NCBI GenBank assembly: GCA_965238045.1
Contig: CBDEGU010000012.1
Span: 1,302,001-1,366,000 of the forward strand
Direction: 5' to 3'
From: CBDEGU01 sp965238045
Lineage (GTDB): Bacteria > Acidobacteriota > Terriglobia > Bryobacterales > UBA6623
Length of the DNA: 64,000 bases
The translations under genes were made by a program, and so were the position numbers. Position 1 is the stretch's first letter. Each line of letters begins with the position of its first letter. Below are positions 1 to 9,556 of the stretch, piece by piece. Under the pieces are notes generated by a model. It saw only the letters and a list, made by a program, of their open reading frames with translations, did no database searches and was not told the origin of the DNA.

Positions 1-361
1 AGCTTTTGTTCCGGTGAAGGGGGAGAACTTTGTGACGGCGGGCGGGTGGTTTTGGGGTGGATTGGGGCTCGGAGGGTGGGGGCGCGGGTTTCCCTTGGCG
101 GCCTGGTGTGTTGGCTGGTTCGCCGGTCCACTGCCGCGGTTGTTGCTGGATTGCGGGCCCGAACCGGCCGCGGCGTCCGGGCGGACCGCTCGGCGGCCGC
201 GCCGGGCTGCCTGTCCGCCGGAAAGGCGCCGACACCTTCTTGGTCCAGCCGACGCTGACGTGGAACCGCCGGGCCAGTATCTCTAGACTTCCCTCTCCCG
301 CTTGATGCGCCTCGATCAGCTTACGACGCAAATCATCCGAATAAGCTTTCGCCATCGGCAT
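1..361 (-). pseudogene. IS630-type transposase, N-terminal part (runs off window)
   Basis: Read on the minus strand from ATG at 361, the product begins MPMAKAYSDDLRRKLIEAHQ and continues through a helix-turn-helix-like stretch (LARRFHVSVGWTKKVS). This matches the start of IS630-family transposases as I know them. After about residue 50 the sequence becomes proline- and arginine-rich and no longer looks like the family, which suggests a frameshift. The catalytic DDE part is not visible. Probably a decayed IS end rather than a working gene. Confidence 0.5.
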
Positions 362-415
362 GCAAGCGACGCCGAAGATGCCACAAGAGCCGTTCACATG
401 ATCACTGAAAATTCT

Positions 416-2890
416 CTAGCGGTTGAACAAGAACGCGTTGCTGTTGAGCAGCGCCCAGAGCAAGTCTTGGGCGCGCCCGGCCCGGCTGGGTCCTTTGCGA
501 AGGTAGGTCAGCGCGTCGTCGACTTCGCCCGGGCTGGGGAAGCGGCTCAGCGCGGAGAGATAGAGTTCCTCGACAAGTTCGCGATCCGAACGGCCGGCCA
601 GAATGGTCTTGGCGACCACGCCATCCGAACCGGCGACCGCCTCGGCCAGCGTGGGACCATTCATCAGGCTCATGGCCTGCGGCAGGCTCATGTCGTTGCG
701 CCGTTCGCACTCGCAGGCCGATTCCCGCCCGGGCCGACCGAAGATGTCGAGAAAACCTCCCTTGCCGATGTGGGGACCGGGCAGCTCCTGCGCGGTGAAG
801 TCCGGCGGCACGTCGGGGAACTCGATCCGCGTGCCGGTCGCGGCCGAAAGCGCGTCGAGCAGCGACTCGGCCGGCAGACGTTTGGGGATGAAATGCGAGA
901 AGTTGAGCTCGTCATTCTCATTCCATTTGTTGGTGCCGATACTGGTCTGATACGTCCGTGAGTTGGCGATCGTGCGGATGATGTGCTGGAGGTCATAGCC
1001 GTTCTTGACGAAATCGTCGGCCAGCGCCTGGAGCAGCGGCTCGTTCACCGGAGGGTTCGTCGCGCGAATGTCGTCGACGGGATCGACAATGCCCCGCGCG
1101 AAGAAATAGCTCCAGAACCGGTTGACGATGGCGCGCGCGAAGAACGGGTTCTTCTCCGAGGTCAGCCATGCGGCTAAGACGCGGCGGCGGTCACGGCCGG
1201 TATCGATCGGCGGCGCGCCGGTACTGGCGATGAGCAGTTTGGGCTCAACGATACGGCCGGTCTTAGGGTGCTTGATATCGTAGTCCCCGCGCTTGAGATA
1301 GACGATTTGCTCATCGCTGTCGAAGCCCGGTTTCACGCCCACCGCGGCGAAGAAGGCGGCCATCTGGTAGTACTGATTCTGCGTCCATCGCTCGAAAGGG
1401 TGGTCGTGACACTGGGCGCAGACGATGCGCACGCCGAGGAACAACTGGGTCGTCTTTTCCATCGCTTCTTTCGGGTCTTTGTTGACCCGGAAGAAGTTCG
1501 CCGCCGGATTCTCATAGGTGCTGCCGACGGCGGTGACCAGTTCGCGGACGGTTTCGTCGTAAGGCCTGTTGGTCGTGATCTGATCGCGAATCCACTGCCG
1601 GAACGCCCAAGTGCCTTTCTCGCCAAGATATTTTTGGTTCGACTGCAGCAGGTCTCCCCACTTGAGGGCCCAGTGATCGGCGAACTCCTTGCGTTTCATC
1701 AGCTCGTCTATCAGACGAATGCGCTTGAGCCGCGACGATTCGGGGTCTTCCAGAAAGGCGCGCGCCTGGGCCGGCGACGGCGGGATGCCGGTCAAATCGA
1801 GGTAGACACGGCGGAGGAATACGTTGTCGGGCGCCAGCCCGGAAGGCTGAATGCGGAGTCTCTTCAGCTTAGCGTCGATATGGTCGTCGATGTAGTTATG
1901 GCGGGAAAGCTGTTTCCACTCGAATCCGGGTTCGGGATTGAGCACCGTGACCGGTACGATGACGAACTTGCCCTCATAGCGAACAAGAAAGGTCGCCTCG
2001 CCGGTTCGCGCGCCCCCGGCCACGGCGTTTTCGCTCACGGTCGCGGTTGTGGGGGTGCTGCTGACGATGACGGCTTCGCGGGTCACATCGCGCGAGGATC
2101 CGTCAAGGTAACGGGCGACGACAATCAATTGCTGCTTCATGCCCGGCCGCGCCATGAACACTTCCGAAGGCGATACTTCGAGTTTTTCAAGCCTGTCGGC
2201 GGCCCGATCACCGAAGGCCGTGCCTTCGGAAATCCAGTCATGGATGATGCGGTAGTAGCGCGACCCAGGCGGGATGCGCAATCCGCCTTCGTGGGGCACT
2301 TGCTGCGAGGGCTTGGCGAGCATCAGGCTTTGCGCGGGGTCGGCGCGGTTGAAGCGGCGGCCTGATACGTCATAGAGCAACGCCCGGTAGTCAAATTCCG
2401 GATCGTAGCCGCGCAAGGAGAGCTTGAAGCCATTCTTGCCCTTGGCCGAGCCGTGGCAGGCCCCCGCCGTACAACCCTGGCGGTTAAGAATGGGCATCAC
2501 ATCCTTCAGAAAGCTGACCGGCGGCGCCTTCTCGACCGCGGGAACCTTGGCCGTCAATTCAGCGGATTTCCCTCTGGCATGAACGCGGACCGCGCCTTCG
2601 CCGGGAGCGGCGGCATAGAGATATCCGGCGTCATCGATCCGCACGGCCTCGCTGGCCGTCTCGAACCGGGCCTCACCGGTGAGATCGATCATTTCGCCCT
2701 CGGCGGTGATGCCGGTGACGAGAACGCGGCGGCCCTCGGTGGAGGAGGTGAGCACGAGCGAGGCCGGCTCAACCTTCAGAGTGGTGATCGGGTCGCTGGC
2801 GTCGGGAGCCGCGCCCCGCAGCGAGAGTGCCAGCGAGAGCGAGAACAAGAGCGCGGGCAGAATTACCGGGAAAGCTCGTTTCGTGGACAT
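416..2890 (-). CDS. DUF1549/DUF1553 cytochrome-c-like exported protein (PSD1 type)
   Basis: An 824-residue protein with an N-terminal signal peptide (hydrophobic residues about 8-26, then a likely cut after GAA). Next come an Ig-like (BIG2) stretch, a cytochrome-like region with a C-x4-CH motif at residues 140-146, a second Ig-like stretch at about 230-320, the DUF1549 domain with a CAQCH motif at 491-495, and DUF1553 at the C-terminus (ending NSNAFLFNR). This is the standard full-length architecture in Planctomycetes and Solibacter-like Acidobacteria, where these proteins are thought to act in the periplasm or on the surface; substrates are unknown. It lies downstream of the co-oriented WD40/cytochrome gene, so the two may be co-transcribed. 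The second motif is a canonical CxxCH haem site, the first is not. Codes for the conserved C-terminal end, so it appears intact. Confidence 0.9.
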   Translation of the reverse strand: MSTKRAFPVILPALLFSLSLALSLRGAAPDASDPITTLKVEPASLVLTSSTEGRRVLVTGITAEGEMIDLTGEARFETASEAVRIDDAGYLYAAAPGEGAVRVHARGKSAELTAKVPAVEKAPPVSFLKDVMPILNRQGCTAGACHGSAKGKNGFKLSLRGYDPEFDYRALLYDVSGRRFNRADPAQSLMLAKPSQQVPHEGGLRIPPGSRYYRIIHDWISEGTAFGDRAADRLEKLEVSPSEVFMARPGMKQQLIVVARYLDGSSRDVTREAVIVSSTPTTATVSENAVAGGARTGEATFLVRYEGKFVIVPVTVLNPEPGFEWKQLSRHNYIDDHIDAKLKRLRIQPSGLAPDNVFLRRVYLDLTGIPPSPAQARAFLEDPESSRLKRIRLIDELMKRKEFADHWALKWGDLLQSNQKYLGEKGTWAFRQWIRDQITTNRPYDETVRELVTAVGSTYENPAANFFRVNKDPKEAMEKTTQLFLGVRIVCAQCHDHPFERWTQNQYYQMAAFFAAVGVKPGFDSDEQIVYLKRGDYDIKHPKTGRIVEPKLLIASTGAPPIDTGRDRRRVLAAWLTSEKNPFFARAIVNRFWSYFFARGIVDPVDDIRATNPPVNEPLLQALADDFVKNGYDLQHIIRTIANSRTYQTSIGTNKWNENDELNFSHFIPKRLPAESLLDALSAATGTRIEFPDVPPDFTAQELPGPHIGKGGFLDIFGRPGRESACECERRNDMSLPQAMSLMNGPTLAEAVAGSDGVVAKTILAGRSDRELVEELYLSALSRFPSPGEVDDALTYLRKGPSRAGRAQDLLWALLNSNAFLFNR

Positions 2891-3032
2891 CGCCGGTCTC
2901 CGTGACTACCTGGTTTGAGCCATGCTGTTTTCGTTTTCGATCACGATGTGAACCGCACCCGCATCCATTGTGTACGGTACCAGTTCCTTATCCCGTTCGG
3001 CCAAGGCAGCGACCGCGGCCATCCGGGGCCAC

Positions 3033-4406
3033 TCACCGCGCCGAGCGGAGCGTCTCGTCGAGCGGAACGGGAACAAACTCCTGAAGCGATTTTCCGGTAG
3101 CGGCGTCGAAGAGGCGCAAGCGCCCGTCGAACCCTCCGGCGAGCAGGCGTTTGCCGCCCGGATGAAACGCCAGCACGAAAGTACCGGCTTCGGGCACCGC
3201 GCAGCGCGCCAGCGGATCGCCTGTCTCGGTGTCATAGACCGTCACCTGGTTCGCGATGCCGCCCACGGCGATGCGGCTGCCGTCGGCGCTGAACGCTAGA
3301 GCGTAGATGTCTCCCTGCTGCTCGGCGAATTTTCGCACGAGCGTCGAATCGTCGGCGATCTTCAGGGCGCGGGCCCGGTCCATGCGGTAGAGATAAGGGA
3401 CGCGGTCGCTGCCGCCGATGAGAACCTGATCGCGCCTGGGATGGCGGGCGATGGCGAAAAGCTTATCACGGAGGAAGTTCACGTTTTCGATGAAGGCGCC
3501 GGTCGAGGCGTCGGCGAGTTTGGCGGCGCGGTCGCGGCCGACCGAAACGATGCGTTTGCCGTCGATGCCAAAGACGGTATCGAGGACCCAGTCTTCATGA
3601 TATCCGGCCTTGAAGAGTTCCTTGCCGCTGGCGACCTCAATGACGCGAACCGTATTGTCCGCGCCGCCGACCACGACATGGCTGCCATCGGGCGAGAGGG
3701 CGCCGCCGAAGAGCGTGTCGGTGGTGGCCAGGATCGAGCGCGTGAGTTTTTTCGACGGGACGTCCCAGATCTGAATTTCCCCGAAACGAGCCGGGGTGCC
3801 GCCCACGGCGACCAGCGTTTTGCCGTCCGGCGCGAACGCGACCGAGTGGATGCGTTCGGACCGGCCCAGCAGGCGGGCGATAATTTTCGGCTCCCCGGCC
3901 TCGCCGCCCTCGCCGGCTTGATGCAGCAGCACTTCCCGGTAGCCGCCCACGGCGATCGTCGAGCCATCGGGCGAATAGGCGACGGCGGTGATCACCGGTG
4001 GCTGCTTGTAGACCGGCGGCTCGGAGGGAATCGCCGGCGCGTGGGCCGAAGCGGGCGTATCGTCGCTGGCGCCCTCGGTGATCCATTGCCGAAAGAGTTC
4101 GATTTCTTCGTCCGCGAGAGCGTCTTGGCCCATGGGCATGCGCGGCTGGGATGCACCGCTCAGCATGGCGAGGACACGGCTCTCGGCCGGTGCGCCCGCC
4201 TTGAGAACCGCTCCCTTCGCTCCACCGGCCTGGATGGCCTCGAACGACGTAAGATCCAGACCGCCCATCTTGGTCGCCGGCTGATGACAGCCCTGGCAGG
4301 AACGCTGAATCACGGGCCGCAGGTCATTGTAGTAGCTCACCGGCTCGGCCGAGGCGGCTGGGACGAGCGAGAAGCAAGCCAGCACAGATAGAAGGCGAAT
4401 GTTCAT
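3033..4406 (-). CDS. Secreted cytochrome-c domain protein with WD40 propeller
   Basis: I chose ATG at 4406 because it gives a clean signal peptide (MNIRLLSVLACFSLVPAASA). The mature part starts with a PSCyt1-type cytochrome domain carrying CQGCH at residues 37-41. From about residue 150 it continues as WD40-like repeats (recurrent SPDGSTIAVGG, APDGKTLVAVGG, SADGSRIAVGG blades). Known relatives are periplasmic and sit beside DUF1549/DUF1553 genes, as here. The frame ends at 3033, but a shifted frame continues with protein-like sequence (AALAERDKELVPYTMDAG) down to about 2906. Either the stop is real or a one-base frameshift has cut off the C-terminus. Confidence 0.85.
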   Translation of the reverse strand: MNIRLLSVLACFSLVPAASAEPVSYYNDLRPVIQRSCQGCHQPATKMGGLDLTSFEAIQAGGAKGAVLKAGAPAESRVLAMLSGASQPRMPMGQDALADEEIELFRQWITEGASDDTPASAHAPAIPSEPPVYKQPPVITAVAYSPDGSTIAVGGYREVLLHQAGEGGEAGEPKIIARLLGRSERIHSVAFAPDGKTLVAVGGTPARFGEIQIWDVPSKKLTRSILATTDTLFGGALSPDGSHVVVGGADNTVRVIEVASGKELFKAGYHEDWVLDTVFGIDGKRIVSVGRDRAAKLADASTGAFIENVNFLRDKLFAIARHPRRDQVLIGGSDRVPYLYRMDRARALKIADDSTLVRKFAEQQGDIYALAFSADGSRIAVGGIANQVTVYDTETGDPLARCAVPEAGTFVLAFHPGGKRLLAGGFDGRLRLFDAATGKSLQEFVPVPLDETLRSAR

Positions 4407-4408
4407 CG

Positions 4409-4464
4409 CACCTGCAATTATATGTTCAACACACCTGCAATTATATCGGCATCTGCAATTATAT
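4409..4464 (-). promoter_or_regulatory. Three repeats of a 15-bp motif upstream of the WD40 gene
   Basis: On the plus strand CACCTGCAATTATAT occurs at 4409-4423 and 4432-4446, with CATCTGCAATTATAT at 4450-4464. On the coding strand this reads ATATAATTGCAGGTG three times just before the ATG at 4406. The spacing (23 and 18 bp) fits either repeated regulator sites or duplicated AT-rich promoter elements. No regulator can be named. Confidence 0.45.
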
Positions 4465-4577
4465 ACGGGATCGCCCATTCAGGGAATAGGCCGGCGGCAA
4501 GCAGCGGTCGGCGGGCAGCAGTCGGCAGGAAGCGGGCGGCGAGAAGACCGCGCCTATTTCTGGGCTGCTTTCTTGGC

Positions 4578-5306
4578 CTATTTTTTTAACGGTTTTTTAG
4601 CGGTGCGGCTAGGACGCATTTCGACACGGCTGACGAGGCTGCGCTGGGGCATGGTGAGCAGATGGATGACCGTATCGGCGACTTGCTCGGGCGCGATTTT
4701 CCAGCCGGCGGCGGGCGTCCGGGGGCCGCCGAATTTCGTGTCCACGCTGCCGGGTATGATGCTGGAAACGCGGATGTCGTCGTCGCGCAGATCGAGCATC
4801 ATCGCCTCGCTCAGCCCCGCCAGACCGAACTTCGAGGCATTGTAGGCCACGCCACCGGCGAAGGCATGCTTGCCGGCCAGACTGCCGATGTTGATGATGA
4901 AGCCGCCGCCGGATTTCTTCATCCGTGGTATGGCTTCGCGGCTGCAGTAGAAGACGCCGCTTAGGTTGGTGTCGATGATCTGACGCCACTGCTCGGGCGG
5001 CATCTCGTCGATGGGCCGTAAACCGCCGACACCCGCGTTGTTGATCAAGATGTCGAGGCGGCCAAAGGTTTGAGCGACGAATTGGAACAGGGTTTTCACC
5101 TCTTCGAGCCGGCCCACGTCGCAGGGGCAGCCCTCGGCCCGGCCCAGGCCGCCGAAGTTGGCGAGTGCTTCCTCAATGCTTTGGGCGCTCCGTCCGCAGA
5201 TCACCACCGATGCGCCGCAACCTAGCAGCGCGCGGGCGATGGCGGCGCCGATGCCCCTGGTTCCCCCGGTAACGACGGCGACTTGATTGCGCAGGTCCTG
5301 ATGCAT
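4578..5306 (-). CDS. Short-chain dehydrogenase/reductase (SDR)
   Basis: A 242-residue cytoplasmic classical SDR. It has the cofactor loop TGGTRGIG at residues 13-20, NNAG at 89-92, catalytic Asn114, Ser142, Tyr155 and Lys159 (YNASK). An Arg at position 39 (CGRS) after the second beta strand favours NADP(H). The C-terminus ends in a basic tail (RTAKKPLKK) rather than the usual hydrophobic strand. The substrate cannot be told from sequence. The gene stands alone; the next gene is divergent. Confidence 0.85.
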   Translation of the reverse strand: MHQDLRNQVAVVTGGTRGIGAAIARALLGCGASVVICGRSAQSIEEALANFGGLGRAEGCPCDVGRLEEVKTLFQFVAQTFGRLDILINNAGVGGLRPIDEMPPEQWRQIIDTNLSGVFYCSREAIPRMKKSGGGFIINIGSLAGKHAFAGGVAYNASKFGLAGLSEAMMLDLRDDDIRVSSIIPGSVDTKFGGPRTPAAGWKIAPEQVADTVIHLLTMPQRSLVSRVEMRPSRTAKKPLKK

Positions 5307-5432
5307 TGATCTACCGCTTCTACGCTACAATAACAGTCCTTCCCGGCGGAGGGGAAACGGGGAGTTGTGGATCGGTTGGCGACTAGGATGGCGGCGCGTT
5401 GGCAAGCCGCCGCTGCTTGATTTCGGGGTGGG

Positions 5433-6143
5433 ATGAGCGAGTTAGAAGACAAGGTTCGGGGCGCGGTCAAGGCCGCGTTCGACCACACGGCCGGGGAATT
5501 TCGCGAAAACCTCGCCCAGCAGCTTCTCGGCGAATGCCGCGAGCTGATGGAGGCCGGGCGAAAAGAAGCCGAGACGCTGGCCGTGTCGCGATCGCGGCTG
5601 GAAACGGCCGAAGCGCTCGGGGCGGCCGCCAAACGCTTACGCGGCGAGCGGTCGGTGACCGGCATCGCGACGACGCTGGTCGAGGTGGCCTCGGCTTTCG
5701 CCGGACGCTGTTCCTTATTGATCCACCGCAACGGCCGACTGGTGGGCTCTCGGCTCTCTGGTTCGCTCGGGGGTTCGCTCGGGGGTTCGATGGAGGAATC
5801 TCAGCAGAGCGGGTTCGGCGAACTCGACGTGCCGCTCTCTGATGCCGCCGCTCTGGCCCAGGTGGTCGCATCTCGAGAGCCGGTCGTAGCCGATGGCTCG
5901 GCGGCTAGTTTTTCTGCTTCGGTCGCTGAACTGCTGGGCCTGGGGCCCCAGGACCGGGTGTTTCTCTTCCCGCTGGTCCTGCGGGACAAGGTGCCGGCCG
6001 TGCTGATCGCGGACGCCGGCCCCGGCGCTGTCGCGGTCGAGCGGGCGGCGATCGAACTGCTGGTCTCGATGGCCGCTGCCTGGATCGAGGCGGTGGGCAC
6101 GCGAAAAAAGGTGGCCCCGCGGGTCGGGAAAGCGGCTGTCTAA
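5433..6143 (+). CDS. GAF-like domain protein of unknown role
   Basis: A 236-residue soluble protein starting at MSELEDKVRGAVKAAF. Residues 1-70 look helical, perhaps coiled-coil. Residues about 75-225 alternate like a GAF fold (VASAFAGRCSLLIHRNGRLVG ... REPVVADG ... VFLFPLVLRDKVPAVLIADA). A low-complexity insert (SGSLGGSLGGS, residues 109-119) interrupts the domain, and in DNA this is a short direct repeat near 5759-5785. There is no visible output domain. It could be a ligand- or redox-sensing regulator, but that is inference. The S9 peptidase follows in the same direction after 70 bp. Confidence 0.6.
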   Translation: MSELEDKVRGAVKAAFDHTAGEFRENLAQQLLGECRELMEAGRKEAETLAVSRSRLETAEALGAAAKRLRGERSVTGIATTLVEVASAFAGRCSLLIHRNGRLVGSRLSGSLGGSLGGSMEESQQSGFGELDVPLSDAAALAQVVASREPVVADGSAASFSASVAELLGLGPQDRVFLFPLVLRDKVPAVLIADAGPGAVAVERAAIELLVSMAAAWIEAVGTRKKVAPRVGKAAV

Positions 6144-6213
6144 GAGTCGCCGTCGCGCGCGGCTTGCAGCCCGCGGAAGGCAAGAGCTGGCCCAGCAGAT
6201 CGGGCAAGTTCAC

Positions 6214-8499
6214 ATGACGTTGATGCCCCTCATCCCAGCGATCCCTTCGCGCCCGAAACCTCCGGCCCAATCGAAGCCCCCCCCGCGCCCAAAGCTATCG
6301 TCGCGCCCGAAGCTGCCGCTACTGCTTTTTCTCTTGGCCGTGCTGGCCATCCACACCCCTCTGCTGGGCGAGCGGGAACTGCGCCTGGAAGAGATTTTCT
6401 CCGAGACGGGATTAACCCGGCCGGCGCCAACTCACTTCCAGTGGAGCCCCGACGGCCGGCGTCTGACGTTCATCCTGCCCCAAGAAGCCCGTGCGAAGCG
6501 AGACCTCTGGGAGGTCGACCCCGAGACCGGCGCCAAGCGCGTTCTGGTATCTCAACGCAGGCTCGGCCGCCTTGCGCCCGGCGCGCAAGAAGCCGCCAGC
6601 GACGAACGCGAGAAAGAGAGGCTTTTGCGCTACAACGTGGCGGCGTATCACTGGTCGCCGGACTCCAAATCCATCCTCTTCGCCAGCAGCGGCCGTCTGT
6701 ATCTCTACCATCTTTCCTCGCAACGGGTTCGGCCCATCGCTCCTGAAAAACAAAACATCCGAGACCCAAAGTTCTCTCCCAATGGCCGCTGGATCTCGTT
6801 CATCCATGGCCATGACATCTGGCTCGCCCCGGCCAGCGGCGGAGCGGAGCGCCGGCTCACCAGCGGCGCCACCGCCGACCTCTTGCATGGCGACCTCGAC
6901 TGGATCTACCCCGAGGAGTTCGGTCTTCGCGAAGGCTACCGCTGGTCGCCCGACTCGAAGCGCGTCGCGTTCTTGGAATTCGACCAAAGCGCCGTACCTT
7001 CCCATCCCATCCTCAGTCTTTCGTCCATCCAACCCAGCCTCGCCATGCAGCGCTACCCGCGGCCGGGCGACCCCAACCCGCGCGTCCGCCTGGGGATCAT
7101 CGAAGCACGCCCGGGCGCCAAGAATCAGCGCATCGTATGGGTCCAAGGCCGGGCGGAGTACACGCCGCGATTCGGCTGGGTCAGCGACGAGCAGGTCTAC
7201 GTCCAGCGGCTCAACCGCGCGCAGAATCACCTGCGGCTCGAATTCGCCGATGCGGTGGATGGACGCGCCCGGGTTGTCCACGCCGAGCGCGACCCCTATT
7301 GGATCAACATCACCAACGACCTGCGCTTCCTGCGCGCCTCGGACGAGTTCCTTTGGACCTCGGAAGGAAGCGGTTTTCGCCACATTGAGCTTTACAGCTT
7401 CGATGGCAAGCGGAAGCGGGAACTAACCGCGGGCGAGTGGGAAGTGAAGTCGATCCGCGGCGTGGACGAGGTGCAAGGCTGGATCTACTACACCTCGAAT
7501 GAAGACAATCCGCTCGGAGCGGATCTGTACCGTATCGGTCTCGACGGCTCGATAAAACAAAGGCTGACCACCGCGGCCGGCACGCACGCGGTCTCGATGA
7601 ATTCCACGAACACCGCCTACTACGACAGGTTTTCCGCGCGCCAGATCCCGCCGCGCTGGGAAGCGCATTCGCTTGCCTCGGGCCGCCGCACCCTCATCCA
7701 TGAGACCAGCGGCCTGGAGGAGTTCCGTCTCGTCAAGCCCGAACCTGTTACATGGATCACGCCAGACCAGGCGCTTGTGCGCGGCATGCTTCTCAAGCCC
7801 CCGTCGCTGGAGCCGGGCAAGAAGTACCCGCTGCTCGTGTATGTCTATGGCGGCCCGCGCGTACCGACGATTCGCGATGCCTGGCAGCCCAGCCGCGGCC
7901 GCTACTTCTTCCATCAATATCTCGCGCGGAAAGGATACGTGATCGCGTACGTCGACGACCGCACCTCGTCGCGCTTGGGCCACCGCTATGAAACCGCCGC
8001 CCGCTTCAATTACGGTCCGGTCGCGGTCCGGGACTACGTCTTCGCCGCGGAGCAGCTCGCGAAGCTAGACTTCGTCGATCCGGAGCGTATCGCGATTTGG
8101 GGCTGGAGCGGCGGCGGTTTCAGCACCTGCTTCGCGCTCACGCACACCAAGCAATTCAAGCTTGGCATCGCGGTCGCGCCGGTCACCGACTGGCGGCTCT
8201 ATGATTCCATCTACACCGAGCGCTACATGGGCGACCCGCGCAAGCAGGCCGAGGCGTATCGCCGGACATCCGCCGTCGAGGCGGCCGCCAATCTGCACGG
8301 CCGTCTGCTGCTGGTGCACCCCACAGCCGACGACAATGTTCACCTGCGGAACACGCTCAACATGGTGAACGCCCTGATCCAAGCCGGCAAGCCCTACGAT
8401 CTGCTGCTCTATCCCGGCAAGACGCATTCCATCGACGGGCACAAGACACGGCTGCATCTCTATCGCTCGATCGAGCGCTATCTGGAGGAGCATCTTTAG
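6214..8499 (+). CDS. Dipeptidyl-peptidase IV type S9 peptidase
   Basis: A 761-residue protein with a proline-rich start and one hydrophobic segment (about residues 31-45, LPLLLFLLAVLAIHT), so probably exported or membrane-anchored. Residues about 55-480 form the DPP-IV N-terminal propeller (repeated WSPDGRR, WSPDSK motifs). The C-terminal alpha/beta hydrolase has the nucleophile elbow GWSGGG with Ser632, Asp706/707 (TADDNVH) and His738 (GKTHS). The EE-type motif seen in DPP-IV (YPEEFG, about residues 232-237) supports removal of N-terminal dipeptides. Expected to digest peptides in the cell envelope. Length and motifs are complete. Confidence 0.92.
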   Translation: MTLMPLIPAIPSRPKPPAQSKPPPRPKLSSRPKLPLLLFLLAVLAIHTPLLGERELRLEEIFSETGLTRPAPTHFQWSPDGRRLTFILPQEARAKRDLWEVDPETGAKRVLVSQRRLGRLAPGAQEAASDEREKERLLRYNVAAYHWSPDSKSILFASSGRLYLYHLSSQRVRPIAPEKQNIRDPKFSPNGRWISFIHGHDIWLAPASGGAERRLTSGATADLLHGDLDWIYPEEFGLREGYRWSPDSKRVAFLEFDQSAVPSHPILSLSSIQPSLAMQRYPRPGDPNPRVRLGIIEARPGAKNQRIVWVQGRAEYTPRFGWVSDEQVYVQRLNRAQNHLRLEFADAVDGRARVVHAERDPYWINITNDLRFLRASDEFLWTSEGSGFRHIELYSFDGKRKRELTAGEWEVKSIRGVDEVQGWIYYTSNEDNPLGADLYRIGLDGSIKQRLTTAAGTHAVSMNSTNTAYYDRFSARQIPPRWEAHSLASGRRTLIHETSGLEEFRLVKPEPVTWITPDQALVRGMLLKPPSLEPGKKYPLLVYVYGGPRVPTIRDAWQPSRGRYFFHQYLARKGYVIAYVDDRTSSRLGHRYETAARFNYGPVAVRDYVFAAEQLAKLDFVDPERIAIWGWSGGGFSTCFALTHTKQFKLGIAVAPVTDWRLYDSIYTERYMGDPRKQAEAYRRTSAVEAAANLHGRLLLVHPTADDNVHLRNTLNMVNALIQAGKPYDLLLYPGKTHSIDGHKTRLHLYRSIERYLEEHL

Positions 8500-8514
8500 C
8501 GCGCGGTAGAAGCC

Positions 8515-8786
8515 GTGCTCCTAGCCCCCGGCCGCGAGCCGGCCGTCCACAAGTTCCGCCCGGCGCGAGAAGCGTTTTGCCAGCTCCAGACTGTGCGTCA
8601 CCGTGATCAGAATCGCATTCTCTTCCCGGTGCATCTCGAGTATCAGGTCGGCGACCGATTCGGCGGTCTTGCGGTCGAGGTTGCCGGTCGGTTCGTCGGC
8701 AAGCAGCAACGTCACCCGATGGATCAGCGCGCGGGCGATCGACACCCTTTGCCGTTCGCCGCCCGACAACTCCGCCGGGCGATCAT
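8515..8786 (-). pseudogene. Truncated ABC ATPase, 3' duplicate of the LolD-like gene
   Basis: This encodes only the C-terminal third of an ABC ATPase, from the signature SGGERQRVSIARAL through Walker B (LLLADEPTGNLD) to the end. It is almost the same at DNA level as 10328-10600 in the full gene, in the same orientation. The Walker A half is missing and the match stops abruptly at about 8786. A non-functional partial duplication. Confidence 0.8.
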
Positions 8787-8914
8787 AGTTGCGTGCCTGT
8801 CACCGATCTGTCGAGCGGCGTCACGATCTGCTCCAGGCCGCTCAGCCGATTCGAAGCTTCCGCGAACCGGGACTTGTCGGGAGTGGGGTTGCGTTGATAC
8901 GGATTCGAGGGTGA

Positions 8915-8929
8915 GCGCTACTTTAGCGC
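8915..8929. terminator. Small hairpin downstream of the phosphoribosyltransferase
   Basis: GCGCTA and TAGCGC are separated by CTT, just past the stop of the minus-strand phosphoribosyltransferase. There is no clear T tract, so the terminator role is tentative. Confidence 0.3.
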
Positions 8930-8932
8930 AAG

Positions 8933-9523
8933 CTATCGACCGGGGAAGCCGGTCAGCGGCACGCCACTGGCACAGAGCGGGCACTTCGCCGGAACCCAGA
9001 CCGAATTAGGCTCCGCGTCGAGGGTTTCGAGAGCGACGGACGCCTCCTGGGCGAGTTTGGCGGGCCGTGAACCTAGAGTCAGCAGCGCCCCGATCGCGAC
9101 GACCTCTGCCCCGCAGGTTTCAAGGTCTTTCAGAGCCCCTCGAACGGCCGAACCTGCGTTGATCACGTCGTTCACGATGGCAACCCGGCGATTCCCGAGG
9201 TTACGTAGTACCTCTGGGATACGATAGGAGACGGGGAATAGAGTCGACGCGTTGAAGTCGGGTTCCCGATCAGCGTAGACAAACTCGGCATCGAGCTCTT
9301 CGGCGATGAGGAGGCCGACAAACGCTCCTTCGACGAGAGGGCCGCAGACGATTTCCACGTCATGTGGGCACAGCCGCTCGGCCAACTCCACGGCGAACAC
9401 TCGGACCGCTGACGGACGTAAGCACAATGATTCCAGATCCAACCAAAGGTCGCCGTGGTGACCCGACTCAAGTTCGAAATGGCCGCGACGTCGTCGCAGC
9501 ATGCGGGCTAGATCGCTACGCAT
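8933..9523 (-). CDS. Orotate-phosphoribosyltransferase-like protein
   Basis: The start at 9523 (MRSDLARMLRRRRGHFELES) fits PyrE-type proteins, which open with a helix followed by an FxLxSGxHS-like strand; here it reads HFELESGHHGDLWLDLE. The PRPP loop is VAIVNDVINAGSAVRGAL, where the known consensus has two acidic residues (VEDVxTTG); one acid is replaced by Asn, so activity on orotate is uncertain. About 196 residues, normal for the family. A CxxC pair (KCPLC) lies near the C-terminus. It sits with a divergent GNAT gene between two copies of LolD-like sequence, away from other pyrimidine genes. Confidence 0.7.
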   Translation of the reverse strand: MRSDLARMLRRRRGHFELESGHHGDLWLDLESLCLRPSAVRVFAVELAERLCPHDVEIVCGPLVEGAFVGLLIAEELDAEFVYADREPDFNASTLFPVSYRIPEVLRNLGNRRVAIVNDVINAGSAVRGALKDLETCGAEVVAIGALLTLGSRPAKLAQEASVALETLDAEPNSVWVPAKCPLCASGVPLTGFPGR

Positions 9524-9556
9524 GAGGTTCGACCCCGAGGGTATCACGGGGGGTAG

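Noticed and set aside
1268..2365. A 365-residue plus-strand frame over the DUF1549/DUF1553 gene
   Set aside because: It is the complement of a well-supported gene with haem motifs; composition is that of a shadow frame.
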